Of a DNA stretch of 64,000 bases, positions 46,290 to 54,846 are shown piece by piece. How positions within the stretch are numbered: the first letter of the stretch is position 1; each line of letters opens with the position of its first letter. The DNA comes from Candidatus Arcticimaribacter forsetii. Its GTDB lineage: Bacteria > Bacteroidota > Bacteroidia > Flavobacteriales > Flavobacteriaceae. The stretch covers positions 1,116,001-1,180,000 of the forward strand of contig NZ_OU342399.1 of assembly GCF_910589745.1 (NCBI RefSeq), read 5' to 3'. Made by a program: the position numbers and the translations under genes. The notes beneath the pieces are model-generated. The model ran no database searches and was not told where the DNA came from. It was given only the letters and a program-made list of their open reading frames with translations.

Positions 46290-46868
46290 TTAAGAGATTT
46301 TGGAAGATACAAACATTTTAATATCCTCAAAAAAAACACAGAAATCATTTTCATAGACAGGATAGTGTTTTTTTAAAGTATTAATGGAAGCTTTAAAATT
46401 TGACTTAAATCGAGTTCTCCGTTCCATCTGTCCTAAAATAATCTCGAGTCCCTCTAGTGTTTTATATTGTAACAACCAATTATTAGTTTTCATGTACGGG
46501 AAGGCACGTTTCATTTTATCTGGTAATAATTCAAATCTGGATTCTATTTCCTTGTAGAATAATTGAGAAAAAAGCTCCAGGCTTTCTGTATGATAATTTT
46601 GCCATAATGCCGCTAAGAAGTGATCATAAAACATATCTACAAGTACACCACTGTAGTGTCCATGGTCTTCTGTCAATAATTTTTTACTCTTTCGAAATAT
46701 AGGATGTTGATCCGTAAATGTATCGATCTCTCTGTGCAAAATTATACCCTCCTGAATTCTATTAGAATAATTTTTATATTGTTTTCCAGGAACCGCATCG
46801 GCAATAAAATTACCAAATATTAAATCTGGATCTTCTCCAGATAAATAAATGTGAGCTAAATAATTCAT
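46290..46868 (-). CDS. Acyl-carrier-protein phosphodiesterase family (AcpH/DUF479)
   Basis: 192 residues. MNYLAHIYLSGEDPDLIFGNFIAD, with the HREIDTFTDQHP and LVDMFYDHFLAALW motifs, is the AcpH signature, whose His and Asp residues hold a metal. AcpH removes the phosphopantetheine arm from holo-ACP. Homology is clear, but the activity of the Bacteroidota version is inferred. The gene precedes ggt on the minus strand and is divergent from glmM. Confidence 0.88.
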   Translation of the reverse strand: MNYLAHIYLSGEDPDLIFGNFIADAVPGKQYKNYSNRIQEGIILHREIDTFTDQHPIFRKSKKLLTEDHGHYSGVLVDMFYDHFLAALWQNYHTESLELFSQLFYKEIESRFELLPDKMKRAFPYMKTNNWLLQYKTLEGLEIILGQMERRTRFKSNFKASINTLKKHYPVYENDFCVFFEDIKMFVSSKIS

Positions 46869-46943
46869 TCAATAAATCTAGTTTTCTTTTTTTAAAAGTC
46901 TCCAAATTAATTAAAAAACAACATTGTTTTTTTGGAACTCTTT

Positions 46944-46951
46944 TATCTTTG
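46944..46951 (+). promoter_or_regulatory. -7 box (TATCTTTG) for glmM
   Basis: An exact TAnnTTTG match 14 bases before the ATG at 46966. A TTG at 46924-46926 is 17 bases upstream, short for a -33 element but possible. The box lies inside the upstream frame extension, which supports the start at 46966. Confidence 0.5.
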
Positions 46952-46965
46952 ATAAAAATTATTTT

Positions 46966-48351
46966 ATGACATTAATAAAATCCATTTCAGGAATTCGAGG
47001 TACAATAGGAGGGGAACCGAATAATAATTTAACTCCGATAGACGTAGTTCGTTTTGCTGCAGCTTACGGGAGTTATATTTTATCTGACCCTAATATTTCT
47101 GAGGCTACTATTGTAATAGGAAGGGATGCAAGGATTTCAGGTGCTATGGTTCAAGCATTAGTATCGAATACTTTAATTGGATTAGGTATTGATGTTATTG
47201 ATCTGGGAATGGCAACTACACCTACTGTTGAAATGATGGTTCCAAAAGAAAATGCTCAAGGAGGAATCATTTTAACGGCAAGTCATAACCCAAAACAATG
47301 GAATGCACTAAAATTGTTAGATTCAAAAGGTGAATTTTTAAATGCAGTCGCGGGAGCAAAAATTTTAGAAATAGCTAAAAATGATGCATTTGATTTTGCA
47401 TCGGTAGATGATTTGGGATCAATAAAAGAAGATCAAACCAGCTTAGAAATGCATATTAATGCAGTTTTAGACCACCCACTTGTTGAAATAGATGCAATTA
47501 GGTCGAGTGGAATTAAGGTTGTTGTTGATGGGGTTAATTCGATTGGCGGTATTGCTATTCCTGCTCTTTTGAAAAAATTAAATATCGAAGTTGTAGAATT
47601 ATATTGTGAGCCTAATGGATATTTTCCACACAATCCAGAACCACTTAAAGAACATTTGGGTGCACTCTCTGAAAAGGTAAAAGAAACCAAAGCTGATTTT
47701 GGAATTGTTGTTGATCCAGATGTTGATCGTTTGGCATTTATAGATGAAAATGGCGAAATGTTTGGAGAAGAATACACACTTGTTGCTTGTGCTGATTATG
47801 TATTGTCAAAAACACCTGGAAATACGGTTTCAAACATGTCATCGACCAGAGCATTAAAAGATATTACAGAGAAACATGGAGGTACATACTACTCGAGTGC
47901 AGTTGGAGAAGTTAATGTTGTAACTAAAATGAAAGAAGTTAATGCAATTATAGGAGGTGAAGGTAACGGAGGTATTATAGATCCTCAACTTCATTATGGA
48001 AGGGATTCTTTAATAGGAACTGCATTATTTTTATCCTTATTAAGTGAGATTAAAATTCCTGTTTCGGAACTTAAAAAAACATACCCTGAATATTTTATGA
48101 GTAAGGGAAAGATTGAGTTGGAGCCCACAATGGATGTTGATTTTTTGCTAGATGCAATAGAAAAAGTTTACCAAAAAGAAAATCCAAATACAATTGATGG
48201 AGTTAAGATAGACTTTAGCAACTCATGGGTACATCTTAGAAAGTCAAATACTGAACCAATTATAAGGGTTTATACAGAGGCTCCCTCTCAAAAAGAGGCG
48301 GACGATTTAATGAATAGATTTAAAAAAGAACTCCTTGAATTAGGCAGTTAA
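46966..48351 (+). CDS. glmM: Phosphoglucosamine mutase (phosphohexomutase family)
   Basis: 461 residues from the ATG at 46966; an open frame starts at 46924 but the -7 box lies within it. The active-site serine is S106 in TASHNPKQW, the metal-binding DPDVDRL triad is at VVDPDVDRLAF, and the substrate-binding GEGNGG loop and the RKSNTEPIIRVYTEA phosphate loop are intact. It converts glucosamine 6-phosphate to glucosamine 1-phosphate for cell wall and LPS synthesis; homologous phosphomannomutases are hard to tell apart by eye. It overlaps the acyltransferase gene by 12 bases, converging. Confidence 0.9.
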   Translation: MTLIKSISGIRGTIGGEPNNNLTPIDVVRFAAAYGSYILSDPNISEATIVIGRDARISGAMVQALVSNTLIGLGIDVIDLGMATTPTVEMMVPKENAQGGIILTASHNPKQWNALKLLDSKGEFLNAVAGAKILEIAKNDAFDFASVDDLGSIKEDQTSLEMHINAVLDHPLVEIDAIRSSGIKVVVDGVNSIGGIAIPALLKKLNIEVVELYCEPNGYFPHNPEPLKEHLGALSEKVKETKADFGIVVDPDVDRLAFIDENGEMFGEEYTLVACADYVLSKTPGNTVSNMSSTRALKDITEKHGGTYYSSAVGEVNVVTKMKEVNAIIGGEGNGGIIDPQLHYGRDSLIGTALFLSLLSEIKIPVSELKKTYPEYFMSKGKIELEPTMDVDFLLDAIEKVYQKENPNTIDGVKIDFSNSWVHLRKSNTEPIIRVYTEAPSQKEADDLMNRFKKELLELGS

Positions 48352-49230
48352 TTTTGGGTTTTTATCCATATGCTTGAATCGATTATGCGTCCATAAATAC
48401 TGTGAAGGATCTTTTAGAATTTGAGCTTCTAATGTGTTTGTGAATATATCAGTAATTTCATTTTCCTCAGTCTCTTTCGGATTGTCCGTTAGGGTATTTA
48501 TATCAATTTCATAATACCCTCTCTTAACCCTATTAATTGAGGCAAAAACAACGGGTAAATTGTATTGCTTTGCAATTCTCTCACCACCGGTAAAAACAGG
48601 AACTTCATTCCCCATAAAAGTTCTCCAATAGCTTTTTGGTTTCGGAGAAGGGGATTGGTCAGCTGCTAAACCGTAAATCCAAGCCTCCTTGTTTTTTTGA
48701 TGCTTATAAATATCATTCAAAACGTGGTAGCGAGACCCAAGATAGGCTTTGTGTTTTACTCTAGATTTAACAATCATTCGCTCAAAATATTTATTTGAAA
48801 GCGGTGTGTAAACAGCGTATCCTATTTTATTAATATGATATCCTATAGTTAACATACCTTCCCAGCTAGAATAATGACCACACATTAAAACAACGGAAAC
48901 GTTATTATCTAGATGTTTATTTACAAGATCAATGTTTTTGAATTTAAAGCGTTTTAAAACCTGTTTTTTTGAAACTGTAAGCGCTTTAAGCATTTCTACA
49001 AATATGTCACATAGATGTTTATAGAAAGCCTTTTCTATTTTTTTTAATTCAACTTCGCTTTTTTCTGGAAAACTTAATTTTAAGTTTTTGCGAACAACTT
49101 TGGTTCTGTAACCAAATGTTTTATATAGAATTAGGTAAAGGAAATCAGATATTCTATAAAGAATGAAATGGGGTAAAATAGAAATCCCTATTAAAATTGG
49201 ATACGATATTATGTAGATGAGTAGGTTCAC
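48340..49230 (-). CDS. Lipid A biosynthesis acyltransferase (LpxL/HtrB-like)
   Basis: 296 residues from the GTG at 49230. The frame goes on to a TTG at 49245, but that TTG is the end of the -7 box TATATTTG; the GTG start gives the usual hydrophobic N-terminus MNLLIYIISYP. The HX4E catalytic pair lies in CGHYSSWE, with GLAADQSPSP and TFMGNEVPVFTGGERIA as the other conserved blocks. It adds a secondary acyl chain to lipid A at the inner membrane, where the N-terminal helix anchors it. It converges on glmM and is divergent from the rhomboid gene. Confidence 0.9.
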   Translation of the reverse strand: MNLLIYIISYPILIGISILPHFILYRISDFLYLILYKTFGYRTKVVRKNLKLSFPEKSEVELKKIEKAFYKHLCDIFVEMLKALTVSKKQVLKRFKFKNIDLVNKHLDNNVSVVLMCGHYSSWEGMLTIGYHINKIGYAVYTPLSNKYFERMIVKSRVKHKAYLGSRYHVLNDIYKHQKNKEAWIYGLAADQSPSPKPKSYWRTFMGNEVPVFTGGERIAKQYNLPVVFASINRVKRGYYEIDINTLTDNPKETEENEITDIFTNTLEAQILKDPSQYLWTHNRFKHMDKNPKLTA

Positions 49231-49242
49231 TATTTTTTTTGA

Positions 49243-49250
49243 CAAATATA
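49243..49250 (-). promoter_or_regulatory. -7 box (TATATTTG) for the lpxL-like gene
   Basis: An exact TAnnTTTG match on the minus strand, ending 12 bases before the GTG at 49230. Together with the rhomboid box at 49253-49260 it forms an 18-base inverted repeat with a 2-base spacer. Confidence 0.5.
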
Positions 49251-49252
49251 GG

Positions 49253-49260
49253 TATATTTG
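49253..49260 (+). promoter_or_regulatory. -7 box (TATATTTG) for the rhomboid gene
   Basis: An exact TAnnTTTG match, 20 bases before the ATG at 49281. It is back-to-back with the -7 box of the divergent acyltransferase gene. Confidence 0.5.
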
Positions 49261-49280
49261 AATTCAATATAATTCCAAAT

Positions 49281-49925
49281 ATGCAATCACTTTCCCCAAT
49301 AATTTTAACATTTATATTAGCTAATGTATTGGTGTCTTTAAAAGGGTTTAAAGATCATTATTTCTTTAATAAATTTAAATTTAACACTGCTGCAGTTAAA
49401 CTTGGAGAGAACTATCGCATTGTTAGTTCTGCATTCTTACATGTTGATTTTGCTCATTTAGGGTTTAATATGTTCACTTTGTATCTTTTCGGAGATCAGG
49501 CTGTTGCAGGATTAGGAATTTTTAATTTTTTAATTTTGTACGTTGCTTGTTTAATTTCAGGCAATCTGTTTGCTTTGTATTTTCACAGAAATGATCCTTA
49601 TTACAGTGCTGTAGGTGCAAGTGGAGCTATAATGGGTGTATTGTATGCTACTATTTTAATGTATCCCAAGATGAAACTTATGTTATTTATTTTTCCAGTT
49701 CCATTGCCTGGATATGTTTTTGGAATAGGGTACTTGGTTTATACTTTATTTGGGATGAAAAAACAACAAGATAACATTGGCCATACTGCTCATTTTGGAG
49801 GAGCAATTGGAGGAATAATCACAACTCTATTACTAGCGCCTTGGATTTTAGAAACCTCTTTTTCGACTCTAGTATTTCTTACAGTAGTTACGGTTGTAAC
49901 CGGTTATATCCTGTTTAAAAAGTAA
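49281..49925 (+). CDS. Rhomboid family intramembrane serine protease
   Basis: 214 residues from the ATG at 49281; the frame opens at a TTG at 49239, but promoter elements lie in that extension. Six membrane segments are visible. The catalytic serine is in GASGAIMG and its histidine in GHTAHFGGAIGG, with HVDFAHLGFNMFTLYLFG at the expected early position. It cleaves membrane proteins inside the bilayer; substrates are unknown. Its stop is one base from the stop of the convergent TlpA gene. Confidence 0.92.
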   Translation: MQSLSPIILTFILANVLVSLKGFKDHYFFNKFKFNTAAVKLGENYRIVSSAFLHVDFAHLGFNMFTLYLFGDQAVAGLGIFNFLILYVACLISGNLFALYFHRNDPYYSAVGASGAIMGVLYATILMYPKMKLMLFIFPVPLPGYVFGIGYLVYTLFGMKKQQDNIGHTAHFGGAIGGIITTLLLAPWILETSFSTLVFLTVVTVVTGYILFKK

Positions 49926-49926
49926 A

Positions 49927-51051
49927 TCACTCTCCAAGAAGTTCTTCAATCTTTGCGTCCAATTGTGCTCCACGAAGATTTTTAGCAACTATAACTCCAT
50001 CTTCATTTAATACAAAGGCTTCAGGAATACTTCTCACTCCGTATAAGACAGCGATTGGTTCTTTCCAATATTGCAAACTAGAGACATGGTTCCAAATTAA
50101 ACCATCATCTTCAATAGCACGTTCCCAATTTACTTTGCTTTTGTCCAAAGAAACTCCAACAATTTCTAATCCTTTGTCATGCATTCTTTTATAAAGTCTA
50201 ACTAAATTAGGATTTTCAATTCTGCAAGGACGACACCAAGAGGCCCAAAAATCTATGATAGTAACTTTACCTTTTAAAGACTCAAGTGAAAGAATTTCAC
50301 CCTCTGGGTTAGGGCCTTCGAAATTTAATGCCTTAGCACCAATTGCTGTGGGATTTATTGGTTTACTTATAATAGTATTTACCTTTTTTCCAGAAACACT
50401 TTCCTTGATTTTTTGATCAAAACCATTAAAAATAGCAGCAGCTTCAGGCTGAAGTATTTTTTGTGTTGTTAAGAGACGTTCTAAAATTAATGATGCTATG
50501 TAGGAACTTGGATTTGAATTCATAAAACCCTTTTCATAAAGGCTTAGTTCTTGTTCTATGCTTCTATATTCAGAAGTTAAATCTTCTACAAGAAGGTTGT
50601 CGCCAACTGCATTAGCTTGGTTTATTTCTTTGACAATGGATTGTAGTTTTTCAGAAAAATCCTTAGTTGAAATTCTATATTCAGCTAGATCGTTATTTGA
50701 ATTTGTTCCCCCGATAGTTGAAGAACTTAAACTGTCTTTATAAATCTTGGTTTCAATGATTCCCTCTTCTAAGATGACAGGCACATTACCATTGACACCT
50801 TTTATGAAAATAAAATTAATGTCAATTTGATCTACAAAACCTTTGAATTCAAAAGCACTTTCAACTACTTTAGTAGAATCTACTGTAACTGCCTGTCCAT
50901 TAGGACCAGACTCTACCCTGTAAACGCTAGTCCCTTCTATGAGATCGGTATTTCCTTTTATGATAAAACTGTTCGGTTCTATTTCTGAACAAGAAATTAT
51001 TAGTAAACTCAGAAGTAACGAAACTGTAGCTGTTAATTTAAAATTTTCCAT
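49927..51051 (-). CDS. TlpA-family thiol-disulfide reductase lipoprotein
   Basis: 374 residues from the ATG at 51051; the frame starts 2 codons earlier with a TTG that belongs to the -7 box. It has a lipoprotein signal with C21 (LLIISC). A DUF4369-like N-terminal domain (about 28-110) precedes a thioredoxin domain with DFWASWCRPCRIENP, where C273 and C276 are the redox pair, and GVSLDKSKVNWERA, then SIPEAFVLNEDG. It should keep periplasmic thiols reduced, for example for cytochrome c biogenesis. It contrasts with the CxxC-less relative at 17069. It is divergent from aroC. Confidence 0.93.
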   Translation of the reverse strand: MENFKLTATVSLLLSLLIISCSEIEPNSFIIKGNTDLIEGTSVYRVESGPNGQAVTVDSTKVVESAFEFKGFVDQIDINFIFIKGVNGNVPVILEEGIIETKIYKDSLSSSTIGGTNSNNDLAEYRISTKDFSEKLQSIVKEINQANAVGDNLLVEDLTSEYRSIEQELSLYEKGFMNSNPSSYIASLILERLLTTQKILQPEAAAIFNGFDQKIKESVSGKKVNTIISKPINPTAIGAKALNFEGPNPEGEILSLESLKGKVTIIDFWASWCRPCRIENPNLVRLYKRMHDKGLEIVGVSLDKSKVNWERAIEDDGLIWNHVSSLQYWKEPIAVLYGVRSIPEAFVLNEDGVIVAKNLRGAQLDAKIEELLGE

Positions 51052-51054
51052 GCA

Positions 51055-51062
51055 CAAATATA
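51055..51062 (-). promoter_or_regulatory. -7 box (TATATTTG) for the TlpA gene
   Basis: An exact TAnnTTTG match on the minus strand, ending only 3 bases before the ATG at 51051. Transcription would begin at the start codon, giving a leaderless mRNA. Confidence 0.5.
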
Positions 51063-51141
51063 ATAATTCAATCGATTATTCGGGGAGAGTTTAATCATAA
51101 TAATAGAATGAAAATAATGATTTCAGGTCTTAATTTAATAG

Positions 51142-51149
51142 TATATTTG
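51142..51149 (+). promoter_or_regulatory. -7 box (TATATTTG) for aroC
   Basis: An exact TAnnTTTG match, 22 bases before the ATG at 51172. No -33 TTG is evident upstream. Confidence 0.5.
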
Positions 51150-51171
51150 TTCGTACAAATTTTTTTTAAAT

Positions 51172-52236
51172 ATGGCAGGAAATAGCTTTGGAACGTTATT
51201 TAACGTTACAACTTTTGGAGAATCTCACGGAGCAGCGATTGGTGGGGTAATAGATGGATGTCCAGCAGGTATTCATTTGGATACAGATAAAATTCAACTT
51301 GAATTAAACAGAAGAAAACCCGGTCAATCGGCTATTGTTACTCAGAGAAAAGAACCGGATGAGGTAGTATTCTATTCTGGGTTGTTTGAAGGAAAAACTA
51401 CAGGTACACCTATTGGCTTTGCAATTCATAATACAAACCAAAAATCACATGACTACGGTCATATAAAAGACAGTTACCGTCCCTCACATGCTGATTATGT
51501 TTATGATCAAAAGTACGGTTTCAGAGACTACAGAGGAGGTGGAAGAAGTTCTGCAAGAGAAACAGCAAGTAGAGTAGTGGCTGGTTCTATTGCAAAGCAA
51601 TTTTTATCAGATATTAAGTTTACAGCTTTTGTTTCAGCAGTAGGCCCATTAAAAATGGAAAAACCATATCAAGAACTTGACTTTGATGCTATTGAAAAAA
51701 ATCCAGTTCGTTGTGCTGATCCAGACATGGCTGAACAGATGGAACAATATATTCGTCAAATCCGTAAGGAAGGAGATACCGTAGGAGGAGTAATTACTTG
51801 TGTTATACAAAATGTTCCTGTTGGTCTTGGAGAACCTGCATTTGATAAACTTCACGCAGAATTAGGGAAAGCAATGTTATCAATCAATGCTGTTAAAGGA
51901 TTTGAATATGGAAGTGGCTTTGACGGCTCTCAAATGAAAGGGAGTCAGCATAATGATCCGTTTAATACAGACGGAACAACTAAATCAAATCGATCAGGAG
52001 GGATTCAAGGAGGGATTTCAAATGGTATGGATATTTACTTCAGTGTTGCTTTTAAACCTGTTGCGACTGTAATGCAAGCGCAGAATACAATCGATAATAA
52101 AGGTCAAGAGGTTGTAATGGAAGGAAAAGGCAGGCATGATCCTTGCGTAGTTCCTAGGGCAGTTCCTATTGTTGAGGCAATGGCTGCTCTTGTACTTGCA
52201 GATTTTAATCTTCTAAGTAGGACCAATAAAATATAA
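51172..52236 (+). CDS. aroC: Chorismate synthase
   Basis: 354 residues, full length. It turns 5-enolpyruvylshikimate 3-phosphate into chorismate, the last shared step of aromatic amino acid synthesis, using reduced FMN. The signature motifs are GESHG near the start, [26 protein letters not shown] (about 105-130) and [17 protein letters not shown] at the end. The DAACS transporter gene begins 3 bases after the stop, so the two probably form an operon. Confidence 0.97.
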   Translation: MAGNSFGTLFNVTTFGESHGAAIGGVIDGCPAGIHLDTDKIQLELNRRKPGQSAIVTQRKEPDEVVFYSGLFEGKTTGTPIGFAIHNTNQKSHDYGHIKDSYRPSHADYVYDQKYGFRDYRGGGRSSARETASRVVAGSIAKQFLSDIKFTAFVSAVGPLKMEKPYQELDFDAIEKNPVRCADPDMAEQMEQYIRQIRKEGDTVGGVITCVIQNVPVGLGEPAFDKLHAELGKAMLSINAVKGFEYGSGFDGSQMKGSQHNDPFNTDGTTKSNRSGGIQGGISNGMDIYFSVAFKPVATVMQAQNTIDNKGQEVVMEGKGRHDPCVVPRAVPIVEAMAALVLADFNLLSRTNKI

Positions 52237-52239
52237 TCT

Positions 52240-53502
52240 ATGAAAAAATTAGCTTTACACTGGAAAATTCTTATTGGAATGGCTCTTGGTGTGATATTCG
52301 GTCTTTTAATGTCTTTTATTAATGGAGGGGCTGAATTTGTTGGGGAATTTGTAAAACCATTTGGAACCATATTCATAAACCTGTTAAAGCTAATCGCAAT
52401 TCCTTTAATTCTAGCCTCCTTAATTAAGGGAGTTTCTGATCTTAAAGATATATCTAAACTTTCTCAAATGGGTGGAAGAACCATCCTTACTTATTTGAGT
52501 ACAACCCTTGTTGCTGTTGTTATTGGTTTAATTTTAGTGAATTCAATCCAACCAGGTAAATCTATTAGTATAGAAACACGAAAAGAACTTGTAGAAGCCT
52601 ATGCATCGGATGCAGACCAAAAACGAGAAGTCGCAGCTAAACAAAGTAGTGCTGGGAGGCTTCAACCTCTTGTAGACATAGTACCTTCTAATTTGTTTTC
52701 TGCAGCAAGTAACAACCGCAACATGTTACAAATAATATTTTTTGCTATATTTTTTGGAATCGGTATCATTCTAATTCCAGAAAAAGAATCCTCTTTAGTT
52801 AAAGGTTTTTTTGATTCTTTTAATGCCGTTATTTTAAAGCTAATTGATTTAATTATGATGGCTGCTCCTTATGGTGTTTTCGCTTTATTAGCTGCATTAG
52901 TAGTTGAAGCCCCAAGCTTGGAGTTATTTAAAGCACTGGCTCTTTATGCAATTACCTTATTAGCAGGACTGGCTTTAATGATAGGCTTTTATGCATTAAT
53001 GGTCCGTATATTGATAAAAAAGAGTCCTTCTTTTTTCTTCAAAGGAATAGCTCCTGCACAACTTTTGGCATTCTCAACGAGTTCTTCTGCTGCAACACTG
53101 CCAGTTACTATGGAATGTGTAGAAGGTAATTTAGGGGTAGATAAAGAAGTTACTAGTTTTGTTCTCCCTATCGGAGCGACGATAAACATGGATGGAACCA
53201 GTGTGTATCAAGGTGTAGCAGCAGTTTTTATAGCCCAAGCATTTGGATTAGATTTGAGTCTCAGTGCTCAGCTAGGAATCATATTTACAGCAACATTAGC
53301 TTCTATAGGAACAGCAGCTGTTCCAAGTGCAGGAATTGTAATGTTAGTAATTGTTCTTGCACAAGCAGGAATTCCAGAAGCAGGACTAGCACTTATATTT
53401 GCTATTGACAGACCTTTGGATATGTGTAGAACAGTTGTAAATGTTACAGGTGACGCAGCAGTTTCTATGTTTGTAGCTAAATCAATAAATAAGCTTAAAT
53501 AA
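52240..53502 (+). CDS. Dicarboxylate/amino acid:cation symporter (DAACS family)
   Basis: 420 residues with eight membrane helices and two re-entrant loops. The serine-rich loop SSSAATLPVT and the NMDGTSVYQG motif are the substrate and sodium sites shared by GltP/DctA proteins, and RTVVNVTGDAA closes the family pattern. It imports glutamate, aspartate or a C4-dicarboxylate with Na+ or H+; the substrate cannot be told here. It is read together with aroC and converges on the small membrane gene with an 8-base overlap. Confidence 0.92.
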   Translation: MKKLALHWKILIGMALGVIFGLLMSFINGGAEFVGEFVKPFGTIFINLLKLIAIPLILASLIKGVSDLKDISKLSQMGGRTILTYLSTTLVAVVIGLILVNSIQPGKSISIETRKELVEAYASDADQKREVAAKQSSAGRLQPLVDIVPSNLFSAASNNRNMLQIIFFAIFFGIGIILIPEKESSLVKGFFDSFNAVILKLIDLIMMAAPYGVFALLAALVVEAPSLELFKALALYAITLLAGLALMIGFYALMVRILIKKSPSFFFKGIAPAQLLAFSTSSSAATLPVTMECVEGNLGVDKEVTSFVLPIGATINMDGTSVYQGVAAVFIAQAFGLDLSLSAQLGIIFTATLASIGTAAVPSAGIVMLVIVLAQAGIPEAGLALIFAIDRPLDMCRTVVNVTGDAAVSMFVAKSINKLK

Positions 53503-53914
53503 ACCAGTTGTTACGTTTATAAGTTTCTGCGATCCAAGCCAAAACAATACTCAATACTATTATTATAATAGGTAATATTGCTGCACTATTTCCAAGAAAT
53601 TCGAGTGAATTGGCAATGAAAATACTGTGATACATTTGGACAATAACTGCCAACATTGAAACAATTACAATACTGTGAGACCAAGATTTGCGTTTAATTA
53701 ATCCAAATGTTCCAATCGTTCCCCCAAAAACTGCTAGAGCATAAATAATCTTAATCCAAAAAGGGAATCGAGAAGAAAACTCTAGTTGATTTTCTGTTAA
53801 AATTTTAGGATCTAAAAAAACATCCTGCAGGAAAAATAAAATTCCAATAATATTCCAGACTAACAGTATGATAAGGATTGTTTTTAGGTAGTTATAAGGT
53901 TTTTGTTTTTGCAT
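53495..53914 (-). CDS. Four-helix membrane protein of unknown function
   Basis: 139 residues, with hydrophobic segments at about 11-30, 53-73, 83-100 and 111-131. Short polar loops and a cytosolic basic start (MQKQKPYNYLK) fit an inner-membrane protein with both ends inside. I recognise no family. It lies 5 bases after the DoxX gene and is probably co-transcribed with it. Confidence 0.7.
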   Translation of the reverse strand: MQKQKPYNYLKTILIILLVWNIIGILFFLQDVFLDPKILTENQLEFSSRFPFWIKIIYALAVFGGTIGTFGLIKRKSWSHSIVIVSMLAVIVQMYHSIFIANSLEFLGNSAAILPIIIIVLSIVLAWIAETYKRNNWFI

Positions 53915-53919
53915 AAAAA

Positions 53920-54297
53920 TTAAAGATTTAAAAAAGGAAAATCTTTTCTGTTTTTAACTAATATAGTTAAACTTAAAATTAAAGTAAAAATTGAAGTAAA
54001 AAATAAAGATCCTCCATCACCATTTACTTCAATCCCAATTTTTGTAAAATGCATCATGATTGCAGCAGACATTAAGCCAGCTGATAAACCTGCTCCAACA
54101 CCAATTCTTCTGGGTACAAATAAAAGTATACTAGCAATTAATTCGAGAATGCCTACTCCGATTCTACCCCAAGGCTCCAAACCTATTTTAGTAAAAATAA
54201 ATATACTGTCTTGATGTGCTGAGAAATTAAAGAATAATGTTTGAAGCAAAATAATAGCGACAGCAATCCTTAATACCAAAAATAATTTATTATTCAT
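53920..54297 (-). CDS. DoxX-family membrane protein
   Basis: 125 residues with four membrane helices. FNFSAHQDSIFIFTKIGLEPWGRIGVGILELIASILLFVPR has the DoxX pattern of a FxKIG-like helix followed by GxxELxxxxLLxxP. DoxX proteins join redox or thiol-linked respiratory complexes in some bacteria; the role here is unknown. It is followed by a four-helix protein gene 5 bases later. Confidence 0.85.
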   Translation of the reverse strand: MNNKLFLVLRIAVAIILLQTLFFNFSAHQDSIFIFTKIGLEPWGRIGVGILELIASILLFVPRRIGVGAGLSAGLMSAAIMMHFTKIGIEVNGDGGSLFFTSIFTLILSLTILVKNRKDFPFLNL

Positions 54298-54444
54298 AGG
54301 TCAGTTAGATTGTGGGTTGTTAAATAAAAGTATGAATTTTATTTGACCTAATCTATTTTAATATAAAGAGTTACTTTTTTAGATGCATATGATATAATAT
54401 ACTTTATTCCTGTATTTTAAAAAGCAATTCTTTTGTTAAAATAT

Positions 54445-54846
54445 CTATTGTAAAAATTTATGAGCGTATTTGGGGTTAGGTAGGGGACAAGATTCTAATT
54501 TTCCGAACCATCTATATCGATTTCTTGCTATAAGTTTATAGCTATTTTGAGTAATAAAATTAGGAAGTATATTTAAAAAAGAAATAAGCTTGAAAATCCC
54601 TCCTAACTTTTTGAAAAGTTCAAAAGTAGCTTGAGCTTCTATAGCATACATTTCATTAGGGATCCAATACACAACACTTTCAAGTACTACGGGGTTTATT
54701 TTAAATTCACGAAAGAAATCTTGCCCTGTTTTACTATCTAGAGTAGCAAATCGAAGCTGATCTTTTTTGTCCCATTTACATAAACGATGAACCCATGCAT
54801 TACAAAGAACACAGGGACCGTCGTAAAGTATTATTGCGACTTTCAT
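54445..54846 (-). CDS. DCC-family thiol-disulfide oxidoreductase (DUF393)
   Basis: 133 residues. The hallmark DGPCVLCNAWV (about 9-19) carries C12 and C15 in a CxxC, and LRFATLDSKTGQDF plus YRWFGKLESCPLP complete the family pattern. It probably carries out thiol exchange in the cytoplasm; partners are unknown. Its ATG lies inside the end of mutS2 (4-base overlap), so the two are co-transcribed. Confidence 0.88.
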   Translation of the reverse strand: MKVAIILYDGPCVLCNAWVHRLCKWDKKDQLRFATLDSKTGQDFFREFKINPVVLESVVYWIPNEMYAIEAQATFELFKKLGGIFKLISFLNILPNFITQNSYKLIARNRYRWFGKLESCPLPNPKYAHKFLQ

